A DNA stretch of 64,000 nucleotides from Lysobacter helvus (GTDB lineage: Bacteria > Pseudomonadota > Gammaproteobacteria > Xanthomonadales > Xanthomonadaceae). Shown one piece after another: positions 1 through 10,147 of the stretch; positions within the stretch are counted from its first letter, which is position 1; each line of letters begins with the position of its first letter. Position numbers and translations under genes: made by a program. The DNA is taken from positions 2,108,001 through 2,172,000 of the forward strand of contig NZ_AP024546.1 in assembly GCF_018406645.1 (NCBI RefSeq), read 5' to 3'. The notes below the pieces were generated by a model that had not been told where the DNA came from, ran no database searches, and was given only the letters and a program-made list of their open reading frames with translations.

Positions 1-1401
<1,401 letters not shown>

Positions 1402-1411
1402 GGGTCCAAGG

Positions 1412-3808
1412 ATGAAGTTCCCCGAGAATTGGCTCCGCCAGCACGTGCGCACCGACGCCACGCGCGAGCAACTGTCCGCCACGCTCACCGCCATCGGCCT
1501 CGAGGTCGAGGAGATGGAAGCGCTCGGCGACAACCTCGACGGCGTGATCGTCGCGCGCATCGTCGAATGCGCGAAGCATCCCGAAGCCGACAAGCTGCAG
1601 GTCTGCAAGGTCGACACCGGCAGCGAGATGCTGCAGATCGTGTGCGGCGCGCCCAACGCGCGCCCCGGTCTGGTCGCGCCGCTGGCCACCATCGGCACGC
1701 AGGTGGGCACGCTGGTGATCAAGGCCGCCAAGCTGCGCGGCGTGGATTCCAACGGCATGTTGTGTTCGGCGAAGGAACTCGGCCTGGACGCCGATGCGTC
1801 CGGTTTGCTCGAACTCCCCGACGACGCGCCGATCGGCACGCCGCTCGCCGATTACCTCGGCCTGCCGGACGCGCGCTTCGAACTCAAGCTCACGCCCAAT
1901 CGCGCCGATTGCTTCAGCGTGCGCGGCATCGCGTATGACGTGGCCGCCGCGTTCGGCAGCGAAGTCGTGCCGTTCGACGCCACGCCGATGCCCGCGCTCA
2001 ACGACGCCGCGCTCAAGATCACGCTCGGCGCCGGCAGCGACGTGCCGCGGTTCGTCGGCCGCGTGATCGAAGGCGTGGACGCGACGAAGCGCACGCCGAT
2101 CTGGATGGCCGAGCGTTTGCGCCGCAGCGGCATCCGCCCGATCAGCCTGCTCGTCGACGTCACGCAATACGTGATGCTGGAAATCGGGCAGCCGATGCAT
2201 GCGTTCGATCGCGATCTGCTGAAGGGCGACATCGGTGTGCGCCGTGCGCGCGCCAATGAATCGCTGAAGTTGCTCGATGGCCGCGATGTCGCGCTGGACG
2301 ACCAGTTTCTCGTCGTCACCGACAACGACCGCGCCGTCGCCCTCGGCGGCATCATGGGCGGCGCCGACACCAAGGTGACCGACGCGACGCGCAACGTGTT
2401 CCTCGAAGCCGCGCACTGGGTGCCGAGCGCGATCATCGGGCGCGGGCGTCGCCTTGGGTTGCACACCGATGCGGGGCATCGGTTCGAACGCGGCGTGGAT
2501 CCGGAATTGCCGCGCCAGGCCATCGAGATTGCGACGCGGTTGATCGTTGAAATCGCCGGCGGCGCGCCGGGCCCGGTGACCGAAGCCGTGTTGCCGGAAC
2601 ACCTGCCGCAGCCGAAGCCGGTGACGTTGCGTCGCGCACGCCTCGCACGTGTGCTTGGCATGCAAGTCGCGGACGCCGATGTCGAACGCATCCTCCGCGC
2701 GCTGGGCCTCGACGTTGCAAAGTCCAACGACGGCTGGACCGTCACGCCCCCGACGCGCCGCTTCGACCTCGCGATCGAAGAAGACCTGATCGAAGAGATC
2801 GCGCGCATCGTCGGCTACGACAACATCCCCGCCACGCTCCCCGGCGGCGGCACGCGCCTGGCCGCGCCGACGGAAACGCGCGTCGAAGCCTCCACCGTGC
2901 GTCGCCACCTGGCCTCGCGCGATTACCTCGAAGCCGTCAACTACGCCTTCGTCGACGAAGCGCTGCTCACCAAGTGGCACGCGATGGAGCTCGCCGTCCG
3001 CCTTGCCAACCCGCTCAGCGCCGAACTCGGCGTGATGCGCACGGCGTTGCTGCCCGGCCTGGTGTCCGCCCTCGGGCGCAACCTCGCGCGCCAGCAGAAG
3101 CGCGTGCGCCTGTTCGAGCTCGGCAAGATCTTCATGCAGCCGTTCAAGGCCGGGGACGCGCCGATCGAAGCGACGTTCGTCGCCGGCGTGGCGTGCGGCC
3201 CCGTGGCGGACGAGCACTGGGGCGGCAAGGCGCGCGACGTCGACTTCCACGACCTGAAGGGCGACATCGAAAGCCTGGCCGCGCTGTCGGGCGCGAAGCT
3301 CGAGTTCCGTCGCCCCGCCGAGCACACGCCTTCGCTGCACCCGGGCCGCTCGGCGGATGTGTATCGCCGCAACGACGATGGCACCGAGGTCCGGATCGGC
3401 GAGATCGGGCAACTCCATCCGGCCCTGCAGCGCGCCCTGGACCTGGAACATCCGGTGGTGGTCTTCGAGCTGCTGCTGGGGCCCTTGCTGTCGCGGCCGA
3501 TCGCGCGCGCCAGGCCGCTGTCGAAGTACCCGTCCGTCCGCCGCGACCTCGCGTTCGTCGTCCCCGAAACCGTCTCCTGGGCCGACCTGCGCGCCACCGT
3601 GGAAGCGGCCGCGGGCGCGTCGTTGCGCGATCTGGTGCTGTTCGATCGGTACGCCGGCGCGGGGGTCGAATCGGGATTCAAGAGTCTCGCTATGGGCTTG
3701 ATTCTCCAAGATGAATCACGCACCCTGACCGACCGCGACGTGGATGCCGTGGTGACCGACGTGGTGTCGGCGCTGCAGCACTCCCACCACGCCGCGTTGC
3801 GGGTCTGA
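1412..3808 (+). CDS. pheT: Phenylalanine--tRNA ligase beta subunit
   Basis: Second subunit of PheRS, 798 residues, full length. It starts with the conserved MKFPENWLR-type segment, has an N-terminal tRNA-binding OB fold (about 40-150), central B3/B4 editing and B5 domains, and a C-terminal ferredoxin-fold anticodon-binding domain seen as LSKYPSVRRDLAFVV. Known role: tRNA binding and hydrolysis of mischarged Tyr-tRNA-Phe. Followed 17 bases later by ihfA, a conserved order in which IHF alpha rides on the pheST transcript. Confidence 0.97.
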   Translation: MKFPENWLRQHVRTDATREQLSATLTAIGLEVEEMEALGDNLDGVIVARIVECAKHPEADKLQVCKVDTGSEMLQIVCGAPNARPGLVAPLATIGTQVGTLVIKAAKLRGVDSNGMLCSAKELGLDADASGLLELPDDAPIGTPLADYLGLPDARFELKLTPNRADCFSVRGIAYDVAAAFGSEVVPFDATPMPALNDAALKITLGAGSDVPRFVGRVIEGVDATKRTPIWMAERLRRSGIRPISLLVDVTQYVMLEIGQPMHAFDRDLLKGDIGVRRARANESLKLLDGRDVALDDQFLVVTDNDRAVALGGIMGGADTKVTDATRNVFLEAAHWVPSAIIGRGRRLGLHTDAGHRFERGVDPELPRQAIEIATRLIVEIAGGAPGPVTEAVLPEHLPQPKPVTLRRARLARVLGMQVADADVERILRALGLDVAKSNDGWTVTPPTRRFDLAIEEDLIEEIARIVGYDNIPATLPGGGTRLAAPTETRVEASTVRRHLASRDYLEAVNYAFVDEALLTKWHAMELAVRLANPLSAELGVMRTALLPGLVSALGRNLARQQKRVRLFELGKIFMQPFKAGDAPIEATFVAGVACGPVADEHWGGKARDVDFHDLKGDIESLAALSGAKLEFRRPAEHTPSLHPGRSADVYRRNDDGTEVRIGEIGQLHPALQRALDLEHPVVVFELLLGPLLSRPIARARPLSKYPSVRRDLAFVVPETVSWADLRATVEAAAGASLRDLVLFDRYAGAGVESGFKSLAMGLILQDESRTLTDRDVDAVVTDVVSALQHSHHAALRV

Positions 3809-3825
3809 TCGTCTAGGGGGACGAG

Positions 3826-4128
3826 ATGGCACTGACCAAAGCAGAGATGGCCGAGCGGTTGTTCGACGAGGTCGGCCTCAACAAGCGCGAGGCGAAGGAA
3901 TTCGTCGACGCGTTCTTCGATGCCCTGCGCGAGGCCCTCGAGGCCGGCCGCCAGGTGAAGCTGTCCGGCTTCGGCAACTTCGACCTGCGTCGCAAGAACC
4001 AGCGCCCGGGCCGCAACCCCAAGACCGGCGAAGAGATCCCGATCTCCGCGCGCACCGTGGTCACGTTCCGGCCGGGCCAGAAGCTCAAGGAACGCGTCGA
4101 GGCTTACACGGGAGCGGGGAATGCTTGA
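3826..4128 (+). CDS. ihfA: Integration host factor subunit alpha
   Basis: Small DNA-bending protein of the HU/IHF family, 100 residues. [26 protein letters not shown] is summarised here by its start; the beta-arm region contains [12 protein letters not shown], the family signature with the intercalating proline. The heterodimer with IhfB bends DNA in transcription, replication and recombination. Good ribosome site (AGGGGGACGAG) just upstream. Its last 8 bases overlap the start of the MerR gene, implying translational coupling. Confidence 0.97.
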   Translation: MALTKAEMAERLFDEVGLNKREAKEFVDAFFDALREALEAGRQVKLSGFGNFDLRRKNQRPGRNPKTGEEIPISARTVVTFRPGQKLKERVEAYTGAGNA

Positions 4129-4477
4129 CCCCGGCAGCAACAAGGAATTGCCGGCCATCCCGGCCAAGCGCTACTTCACCATCGGTGAGGTGAGCGAGCT
4201 GTGCGACGTGAAGCCGCACGTGCTGCGTTACTGGGAGACCGAATTCCCGAGCCTGAAGCCCGTCAAGCGCCGCGGCAACCGCCGCTACTACCAGCGCCAC
4301 GACGTCCTGATGGTCCGCCAGATCCGCGGCCTGCTGTACGAGCAGGGCTACACGATCGGCGGCGCCAGGCTGCGGCTGGAAGGCGAGGGGGCCAAGCAGG
4401 AGAGTGCGCTGAGCACGCAGATCATCAAGCAGGTGCGGATGGAGCTCGAGGAAATCCTCGTGCTGCTGCGCCGATGA
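4121..4477 (+). CDS. MerR family transcriptional regulator
   Basis: 118-residue protein with an N-terminal MerR winged helix-turn-helix ([20 protein letters not shown], about residues 17-40) and the [20 protein letters not shown] wing, then a short coiled coil. No C-terminal effector domain and no obvious metal-binding cysteines beyond the HTH, so a ligand cannot be proposed. In Xanthomonadaceae this MerR protein is constantly found between ihfA and a proline tRNA. Overlaps the ihfA stop by 8 bases. Confidence 0.9.
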   Translation: MLDPGSNKELPAIPAKRYFTIGEVSELCDVKPHVLRYWETEFPSLKPVKRRGNRRYYQRHDVLMVRQIRGLLYEQGYTIGGARLRLEGEGAKQESALSTQIIKQVRMELEEILVLLRR

Positions 4478-4489
4478 GTTCGAAGCCGC

Positions 4490-4495
4490 TATAAT
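4490..4495 (+). promoter_or_regulatory. -10 box of the tRNA-Pro promoter
   Basis: Perfect TATAAT 13 bases before the first tRNA base, just after the MerR stop codon. The -35 region (about 4466-4472) is a poor match, so this could also only supplement read-through from the pheST-ihfA-merR operon. Confidence 0.6.
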
Positions 4496-4507
4496 CCGCG
4501 GCCTACC

Positions 4508-4584
4508 CGGGGTATAGCGCAGCCTGGTAGCGCACCAGTCTGGGGGACTGGTGGTCGTCGGTTCGAATCCGGCTACCCCGACCA
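4508..4584 (+). tRNA. tRNA-Pro (anticodon GGG)
   Basis: 77-nt cloverleaf. Acceptor CGGGGTA (4508-4514) pairs with TACCCCG (4574-4580); discriminator A and encoded CCA at 4582-4584. Anticodon stem CCAGT/ACTGG encloses loop CTGGGGG, with anticodon GGG at 4542-4544. T arm GTCGGTTCGAATCCGGC. Reads CCC/CCU codons. The 3' end is a classical type of integration site, but no integrase or duplicated 3' end is seen nearby. Confidence 0.97.
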
Positions 4585-4600
4585 AATCTGTAATCGAAAA

Positions 4601-4626
4601 GCCTCGCCTTGCGGCGGGGCTTTTTT
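4601..4626 (+). terminator. Intrinsic terminator after tRNA-Pro
   Basis: Stem GCCTCGCC (4601-4608) and GGCGGGGC (4613-4620) with loop TTGC and a run of six T at 4621-4626. Ends the pheST-ihfA-merR-tRNA-Pro unit. Confidence 0.92.
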
Positions 4627-4777
4627 ATTGTGTTCGTGGGCGTGATCGGCGTTACGAACGGATCAACGGCGGACACCCGTCGCCGCTGCGGATTGCTAAT
4701 AGGGACATTTCCCAATTGTTCGCACGTCGTTTCGGCAGAAAACTCCGACACGAAGTTTCCCGTGTTGGAGTACGCAA

Positions 4778-5281
4778 ATGCAGCAGCAGACCCTCGCTTC
4801 GATGACCGTCACCCAGGACCAGGAAGATGCCGTCCTCGCGGCCGTCCGGCAGATCGAGGCGCAGCTGCGCGGGTTGGTGTCGTTGGAGGCGGGCGACCGC
4901 AAAACACTCCCGGTGATGGGCCCGGAGTGCGAGCGGTTCGCCCGCTGTGTCATCCGCCAGTTGCAGCACAACGCGCACCTCGTGCCGCCCGGCCTCGACC
5001 TCGCCGGCGCACTCGCCGACCTGGCGGCGCTGGACCGCATGCGCCGGATCGACATCGTGCTGCAGCAACTCGCCTTGCGCGTGGCGGACACGATGGCCGC
5101 GCTGTGCAGCGATGTCATGGATGTCGCGCACGCAGGCCATGGGCTGCTGAAGCTCTTCGGCGACCAGGACGGGCTGCAGGGGATCCGCAAGGAATGCGGT
5201 TATCGCCATCTGCGTGCGCCGAGGACGCCGCAGGCGTTGTGGGGCAATCGCGACATGCGTGCGCGCGGGAGTGCGCATTGA
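4778..5281 (+). CDS. Conserved-looking hypothetical protein, helical
   Basis: 167 residues, not recognised. ATG chosen because GGAG lies 7 bases upstream (4767-4770). No signal peptide or membrane segment. The sequence is predicted mostly alpha-helical, with long amphipathic stretches (for example RQIEAQLRGLVSLEAG and LVPPGLDLAGALADLAALDR). Four cysteines, among them the pair in ECERFARCVIRQ, show no metal-site spacing. It stands alone between the tRNA-Pro terminator and the structured non-coding region, probably as its own transcription unit. Confidence 0.7.
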   Translation: MQQQTLASMTVTQDQEDAVLAAVRQIEAQLRGLVSLEAGDRKTLPVMGPECERFARCVIRQLQHNAHLVPPGLDLAGALADLAALDRMRRIDIVLQQLALRVADTMAALCSDVMDVAHAGHGLLKLFGDQDGLQGIRKECGYRHLRAPRTPQALWGNRDMRARGSAH

Positions 5282-5370
5282 TTGCCGGAATGCAGCAGGT
5301 TCTCCCGATTGGGTGAAGCGATGTAGCGATGTGTCGTTCCGTTGCTGCGTTGTTGTCTGATTGGGGTGGA

Positions 5371-5562
5371 GTGGGGCGCAAGACATGATTTGCGCACGGA
5401 GTTTGAAAGCTCCGCTCAACCATGTGTCGCGACACGGAAGCGCATCGCTCCGCGTCGGGAGGGGACTAATACAAGACCTCGCAAGAGGGAATAAGCCCAG
5501 CCGTAGTTGAGCGGTCTTTCAACCTCCCGACACCTTGCGTCGCACCCGCGACGCAAGGTTTT
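5371..5562 (+). ncRNA. Candidate structured small RNA or 5' leader with intrinsic terminator
   Basis: The gap between 5281 and 5588 holds no gene but a chain of hairpins: GCGCAA/TTGCGC (5376-5381, 5390-5395); CGGAG/CTCCG (5397-5401, 5410-5414); a 12-base palindrome GTGTCGCGACAC (5424-5435); then a branched domain closed by GTCGGGAGG (5454-5462) with CCTCCCGAC (5523-5531) and containing a GCAA-capped hairpin (5477-5488) and a GTTGA/TCAAC hairpin (5506-5523). It ends in a perfect 11-bp stem CCTTGCGTCGC (5533-5543, 5548-5558) followed by TTTTCCTT. The terminator does not overlap the closing stem, so an independent sRNA is more likely than a termination riboswitch. No known family was recognised. 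See findings. Confidence 0.55.
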
Positions 5563-5587
5563 CCTTCCCGGAAACACGGAGGTCCCC

Positions 5588-5851
5588 ATGCACGACATGC
5601 CCCGCGCGCACGAAACGCCCACCGTCTTCGTCATCCCCGACCACGCGCACCTGGAACTGGTCCAGATCCGCGATCACTTGCGCCTGCTGACGCGCCTCAC
5701 CGAACCCGGCACCGCCGCCAGCGACCACGACATGGCCCTGCGCCCCCACGCGATGTCGTGGTGGTTCTCGCGTCTCTCGCGCGACATCGACCACATCCTT
5801 GAAGAGACGTATTGGTCCGCGGCTGCGGCGAGCGGCACTGCAGAACACTGA
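5588..5851 (+). CDS. Small protein, XAC0095-like
   Basis: 87 residues from ATG 5588, preceded by GGAGG at 5578-5582. The part VFVIPDHAHLELVQIRDHLR resembles, from memory, a Xanthomonadaceae-restricted small-protein family (XAC0095-like) with a short N-terminal strand, LxLxQIRDHL helix and a tryptophan-containing C-terminal helix. No signal peptide, no membrane segment; role unknown. It lies 26 bases after the terminator of the candidate RNA, so it may be expressed through read-through of that leader. Confidence 0.65.
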   Translation: MHDMPRAHETPTVFVIPDHAHLELVQIRDHLRLLTRLTEPGTAASDHDMALRPHAMSWWFSRLSRDIDHILEETYWSAAAASGTAEH

Positions 5852-5971
5852 CTGCGACGTTTCGCAATGTGTGTACGACGAAGGAAGCGCGCCTAGATTT
5901 GCCGAGGCGCGCTCAAGTTCGAAACGTGCCCGCACGGATAGGCTTGGCTCGGCGAAGACAAGGACGTTTGC

Positions 5972-6640
5972 GTGGATGCAATAGCCCCGCTTGCCGCGAT
6001 TCCCAAGCCACTCCGGCACGAGCTGGATCGCTGTCCGTGGCGCAACCCTTCGCTGTGGGCGACGTGGCGCGACCGTGTCATCGACGATGTGCCGACTTCC
6101 TTCGCGCACCTGTGGCCCTTCGACATGCAATTGACCAGGCCGGCACGCACCGGCCTGCCCGAAATGTGCGTCGACATTCGCGTGGTCTTCGACTGCCATG
6201 TGGTGACCGAGCGATACGACCCGGCGAAGCACGGCTTCCCCAAGGGCGGTCTTCTCGACGCATCGGCGCACCTCTGGTTCGACGCCGGTGGCGCCATGCG
6301 CCTCTTTCATGCCGACCGTTACGCGCTGTCGAAGGCATTGCCCGCGTTGATCCTTGGACTAGTGACGGGGGCGACCCGTTGCTTCGCTGCACGCAGGCAC
6401 AACTACATGGTCTGGCGCCCGCACGGCACCGGGCCTGGCGGGCCGCACTACCAGGTCTTCTTCGATCTCTACCGCACCAACGAACCGAAACCGCGCCTCG
6501 TGCTGTACGTGCAAAGTGCGTACCTCAAGGATCGCCCGCTCGGTGTGCAGCGCGAAAAGGTGTTGGTCTTCGCCACTGTCTGCGCAGCTACCATGGGGCT
6601 CATCGGCCCGAAGACCCGCAAACGAGCGCACAAGCGTTGA
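5972..6640 (+). CDS. Hypothetical protein
   Basis: 222 residues from GTG 5972 with AAGGA at 5960-5964. Not recognised. The sequence is rich in aromatic and charged residues (WRNPSLWATWRDRVIDDVP; FDMQLTRPARTGLPEMCVD; HRTHNYMVW-like segment), and a modest hydrophobic stretch (ALPALILGLVTGATRCF, about residues 125-141) is too short to be a clear membrane span. C-terminus basic (KTRKRAHKR). Single-gene unit ended by a strong bidirectional terminator. Confidence 0.65.
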   Translation: MDAIAPLAAIPKPLRHELDRCPWRNPSLWATWRDRVIDDVPTSFAHLWPFDMQLTRPARTGLPEMCVDIRVVFDCHVVTERYDPAKHGFPKGGLLDASAHLWFDAGGAMRLFHADRYALSKALPALILGLVTGATRCFAARRHNYMVWRPHGTGPGGPHYQVFFDLYRTNEPKPRLVLYVQSAYLKDRPLGVQREKVLVFATVCAATMGLIGPKTRKRAHKR

Positions 6641-6645
6641 AAAGC

Positions 6646-6670
6646 AAAAGCCCCGCAATGCGGGGCTTTT
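6646..6670. terminator. Bidirectional intrinsic terminator
   Basis: AAAAGCCCCGC (6646-6656) and GCGGGGCTTTT (6660-6670) form an 11-bp stem with loop AAT; A and T runs on either side let it serve both strands. It separates the plus-strand gene ending at 6640 from the minus-strand SDR ending at 6854. Confidence 0.9.
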
Positions 6671-6853
6671 GTTGTCGCGGACCGGATCCTCTTATCAGCG
6701 CTTGCTGGACCATCCTTCGATGGCGGGCGGTTCCTTGCACCGGCTAGGGAACGTGCGGGAGAGGCTAGCGGCCGACTGGTCTTCAGTCAACGCCTCCCAC
6801 CCGATTGCGGACGCTTCCATCAATCTTCGCGAACACATCCGATGGACCCGGTG

Positions 6854-7615
6854 TTACGCCGCCACACCCCCGAACTTTGCCTCCGCCAACGCCACCGCAT
6901 CCGGCCCCGCCGCAAACCGCAGCCGGCGCGTCGTGTCATGCGCCGCGCGCCAAACGCCTTCCGCCACATCCAGCTCGTTCGTCGTGACCGTCGTCTTCCC
7001 GAACCCTTGGAAGATCGGCTCCGCAAACGCCGCGTACTCCTGCGGAATCAACCCTTCCAACCGCTGCCCGGTGTTGCTGATGAACTTCGTCGTCGGCCCA
7101 TACCCGGGTTCCACCAACTTCGCCCGCACCCCAAACGCCCCCAGCTCCAGCGCCAGCGATTCGGTAAACCCTTCGATCGCATGCTTGCTGGCCGCATACA
7201 CCGCCACCAGCGGCATCGGCGCCAGGGTCACGCTCGACGTCACGTTGACCACCACGCCGGCGCCGCGCGCGCGGAACTGCGGCACCACGGCCTGCGTCAT
7301 CGCCATCGTGCCGAAGGTGTTGGTTTCGAAGATTTCGCGCGCGGTCGCCATCGGCGTGGCTTCGAACGCGCCCATCACGCCGATGCCGGCGTTGTTGACC
7401 AGCACGTCGATCGGGCCGGCCGCTGCGATCGCGGCCTGGATGCTCTCGGGCCGCGTCACGTCCAGCGCCAGCACGCGCATGCGTTCGGACTTGGGCAGCA
7501 CGTCTTCGCGCGGGGTGCGCATCGTGGCGATGACGTTCCAGCCGGCCCAGTGGAAATGGCGGGCGGTTTCCAGGCCGTAGCCCGAGGAACAGCCGGTGAT
7601 CAGGACGGTTTTCAT
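6854..7615 (-). CDS. SDR family oxidoreductase
   Basis: 253-residue NAD(P)-dependent short-chain dehydrogenase. N-terminal Rossmann motif TGCSSGYG (residues 7-14), NNAG motif in VLVNNAGIGVMG, catalytic serine in NVTSSVT and the YAASK motif (YxxxK) all present. The pattern (ATMRTP, GFTESLALEL, PGYGPT) fits the classical SDR group with broad aldehyde/ketone substrates. Start at ATG 7615 with GAGG upstream. Transcribed divergently from an AraC-type regulator starting 100 bases away, which is therefore a likely regulator. Substrate cannot be inferred. Confidence 0.93.
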   Translation of the reverse strand: MKTVLITGCSSGYGLETARHFHWAGWNVIATMRTPREDVLPKSERMRVLALDVTRPESIQAAIAAAGPIDVLVNNAGIGVMGAFEATPMATAREIFETNTFGTMAMTQAVVPQFRARGAGVVVNVTSSVTLAPMPLVAVYAASKHAIEGFTESLALELGAFGVRAKLVEPGYGPTTKFISNTGQRLEGLIPQEYAAFAEPIFQGFGKTTVTTNELDVAEGVWRAAHDTTRRLRFAAGPDAVALAEAKFGGVAA

Positions 7616-7714
7616 GGTGTGGACCTCGGGGTCGTGGGGGAGGGGCCACGATGACGCCCGGGCGCCGGACGATCTACGATGCGGCGTCCACCTTTCATTG
7701 GCGAGCGTCCAGCC

Positions 7715-8629
7715 ATGGGTGATCCGCTGTCCGAGGCCATCGCGCTGCTCCAGCCGCGCACCGTGTTCGCCAAGCGCATCAGCGGCGCCGGGCGCTGGGG
7801 CGTGCGCTATGCGCCGTTCGGCCAGCCGAGTTTCTGCGCGGTGCTCGAAGGCGCGTGCCGCCTGGCCGTCGACGGGCACGCACCGCTGCGGCTTGCAGCC
7901 GGCGACTTCGTGCTGCTGCCCGCCACGCCGGGCTTCACGCTCGTGGGCTTCGACGACGTCGCGCCGCAGCACCTCGATCCGTTCGTCGCGGCCGCCTCGC
8001 AATCAGGCGAAGTGCGCCACGGCACGCGCGGCGGCAAGCCGGACGTGCGCCTGCTCGGGGGCTACTTCGATTTCGAATCGCCGGACGCGGGATTGCTGGT
8101 GTCGCTGCTGCCCGCCGTGATCCACGTGCGCGGCGTGGCGCGTTTGTCGGAACTCGTGCGCATGGTCGGCGCCGAGTCGATGTCGCAACGCCCCGGCCGC
8201 GAGCTCGTGCTCACGCGCCTCGTCGAAGTGCTGCTGATCGAAGCGTTGCGCGCCACGACCGGGGACGATGCACCGCCCGGTTTGCTGCGTGGCCTGGCCG
8301 ACGCGCGTCTTGCGCCCGCGATCCGCCAGATGCACGAACACGTCGCGCGCCCGTGGACGATGGCGCAACTCGCCGCGAAGGCCGCGCTCTCTCGCTCTGC
8401 GTTCTTCGAACGCTTCACGCGCACCGTGGGCCTGCCGCCGATGGAATACCTGCTCGCCTGGCGCATGGCGGTCGCAAAGGATCTGTTGCGCCGGCAAGGC
8501 GTCGCGCTGGCGGAAGTCGCCGAACGCGTGGGCTATGGATCGGCGAGTACGTTCAGCGCGGCCTTCAGCCGGCACGTAGGGCAACCGCCGGGACGCTTTG
8601 CACGGACACCGGCGAAGGCGCAGGCCTGA
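7715..8629 (+). CDS. AraC family transcriptional regulator with cupin-type sensor domain
   Basis: 304 residues from ATG 7715 (an in-frame ATG at 7679 is possible, no clear ribosome site at either). N-terminal half is the AraC-type cupin ligand domain (RYAPFGQPSFCAVLEGACRL; LAAGDFVLLP). C-terminal half is a double helix-turn-helix: PWTMAQLAAKAALSRSAFFE and VALAEVAERVGYGSASTFSA, ending in the AraC-type GxxPGRF segment. Divergent from the SDR gene, a typical pairing for this AraC subgroup. Confidence 0.92.
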   Translation: MGDPLSEAIALLQPRTVFAKRISGAGRWGVRYAPFGQPSFCAVLEGACRLAVDGHAPLRLAAGDFVLLPATPGFTLVGFDDVAPQHLDPFVAAASQSGEVRHGTRGGKPDVRLLGGYFDFESPDAGLLVSLLPAVIHVRGVARLSELVRMVGAESMSQRPGRELVLTRLVEVLLIEALRATTGDDAPPGLLRGLADARLAPAIRQMHEHVARPWTMAQLAAKAALSRSAFFERFTRTVGLPPMEYLLAWRMAVAKDLLRRQGVALAEVAERVGYGSASTFSAAFSRHVGQPPGRFARTPAKAQA

Positions 8630-8650
8630 CGGGCCTGCGCCTGCGATGTC

Positions 8651-9997
8651 TTACCGCTCCACCGCCCCGATATCCGTCCCGACGCCCTTCGTCCGCGGGA
8701 ATCCCGCCCCGCGTTGATCCGTCGCGAAGTTCTGCACATTGTTCCCCGCATCAATCGCCTGGCTATCCGCCAGCGGCAACTGCGTCAACGTCAACCCGCC
8801 GTTATCAGCCAGCGCACCCAACCGCGGATTGTTGGTCGTGATCGTATTCGTCGCGGACACCGGCACGGTCGACACGCCGATGATGTTGTCCTGGCCATTG
8901 ATCCCGTCGCCGCCGACTTCCGAATCCTCCAGCCCGATGTCGTTCGCCAGCCCCGCGCAGGTGTTGCCGGAGACGATCGCGCTGTTGAGCAGCACCGTGC
9001 TCCCGGTACCGAACCCGCCCCCGCGGCAACCCCGCGTCCCCGCGGCCAGCGCGCGGTTCTGCGTGATCGTGCTGTTGAGGATTTCGCGGATCGCGTTCTC
9101 GTGCGGCATCGACACGCCGCCCACGCTCTCGTCGGCGACGTTGCCGGACACCGTGCTCTGGATGATGCGCGTCGAGCCACCCGGCAGCAGTTGCCCGCCG
9201 GCGGAATCGTGCGCGTGGTTGTTCGCGATCGTCGAGCGGATGATCGAAATCAACCCGCCGCCCATCGCGAATCCGCCCGCGAAACCCCCGGCCGTGTTCC
9301 CGTTGACGTTGCTCATCTCGATGCGCCCGCCGGAGACGGACACCACGCCGCCGCCATCACCGGACGCGAAGTTGTTGAGGACGTTGCTGGTCTGCAACGT
9401 GAGCCCGCTGCCCGACCAGAGGCCACCACCGTCGCCGCCTTCGGCGCGGCTGGTGTGGATGCGCGAATAGAACACGCTGGCGCCCATCAACGCGAACACC
9501 GCGCCGCCGTAACCGCCATCGCCGCCGCTGCGCGTTTCGCGCGCAACGCAGTGGTGGATCTGCATGTTCTGCAGTTGCACGCGGCCACCGCCATGGATGC
9601 AGCCGCCGAACGCATCGGCATCCAGCGCGCGGCCCCACGACACCGTGAAGCCTTGCAGGACCAGCACCGGCAACGCTTCGAACGGAATCGGCGCCGGCGG
9701 CGTGTGCACGAACACCGGGCCGCGGCTGTCGCCGTTCACGGTCAGGTGCGTCCAGCCCGGGCCGAGGAACGCGATGGTGTATTGCGACAGGCGGATCGGC
9801 CCGGTCTTCAGCACGATCTGGTTGCACGGCAGGCCGCGCAGGTCCACCTGGGTGTTGTTTGGCGCGGACTGCGCAACCGCGCGCAGGCTCCCGGGCCCGG
9901 CATCGTTGCAGTTGGTGACGCGCGCTTGCGCGTGGACGGTGCCCGCTGACAACCACAGCGCGGCGGCGATGACGAAGAGCGACAGCGGTCCACGCAT
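8651..9997 (-). CDS. Secreted right-handed beta-helix protein with choice-of-anchor Q tail
   Basis: 448 residues from ATG 9997 (GAGGAA upstream; a GTG at 10015 is less likely). Signal peptide MRGPLSLFVIAAALWLSAG cleaved after HAQA. The body consists of Asn/Gly/Ser-rich rungs such as NVLNNFASGDGGG, STIANNHAHDSAGG and STVSGNVADESVGG, the pattern of a pectate-lyase-like parallel beta helix. The C-terminus (DNGGLTLTQLPLADSQAID; TDIGAVE) matches the choice-of-anchor Q type. Exported or surface protein; no catalytic residues can be named. Confidence 0.85.
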   Translation of the reverse strand: MRGPLSLFVIAAALWLSAGTVHAQARVTNCNDAGPGSLRAVAQSAPNNTQVDLRGLPCNQIVLKTGPIRLSQYTIAFLGPGWTHLTVNGDSRGPVFVHTPPAPIPFEALPVLVLQGFTVSWGRALDADAFGGCIHGGGRVQLQNMQIHHCVARETRSGGDGGYGGAVFALMGASVFYSRIHTSRAEGGDGGGLWSGSGLTLQTSNVLNNFASGDGGGVVSVSGGRIEMSNVNGNTAGGFAGGFAMGGGLISIIRSTIANNHAHDSAGGQLLPGGSTRIIQSTVSGNVADESVGGVSMPHENAIREILNSTITQNRALAAGTRGCRGGGFGTGSTVLLNSAIVSGNTCAGLANDIGLEDSEVGGDGINGQDNIIGVSTVPVSATNTITTNNPRLGALADNGGLTLTQLPLADSQAIDAGNNVQNFATDQRGAGFPRTKGVGTDIGAVER

Positions 9998-10147
9998 GGC
10001 AGGTTCCTCACGCACGGGTGGGCGAGCGTCTCCCGGCGCGTGTCAACGTGATGTGTGAGTGAAGCTCTGCCGTGCATCGTTTCGCGTTGCCTGAACGCTT
10101 CATCTGCCGTCTCACGGACTGAGACCCGCCACGCGCACGCTCTGCAG

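Noticed and set aside
4508-4584. tRNA-Pro as an integration site of a mobile element
   Set aside because: No integrase, no duplicated tRNA 3' end and no phage genes were seen downstream to about 16 kb.
5376-5562. Known RNA families (6S, SRP, tmRNA, RNase P, c-di-GMP riboswitch) for the structured region
   Set aside because: No match by eye to their conserved cores; kept as unnamed candidate.
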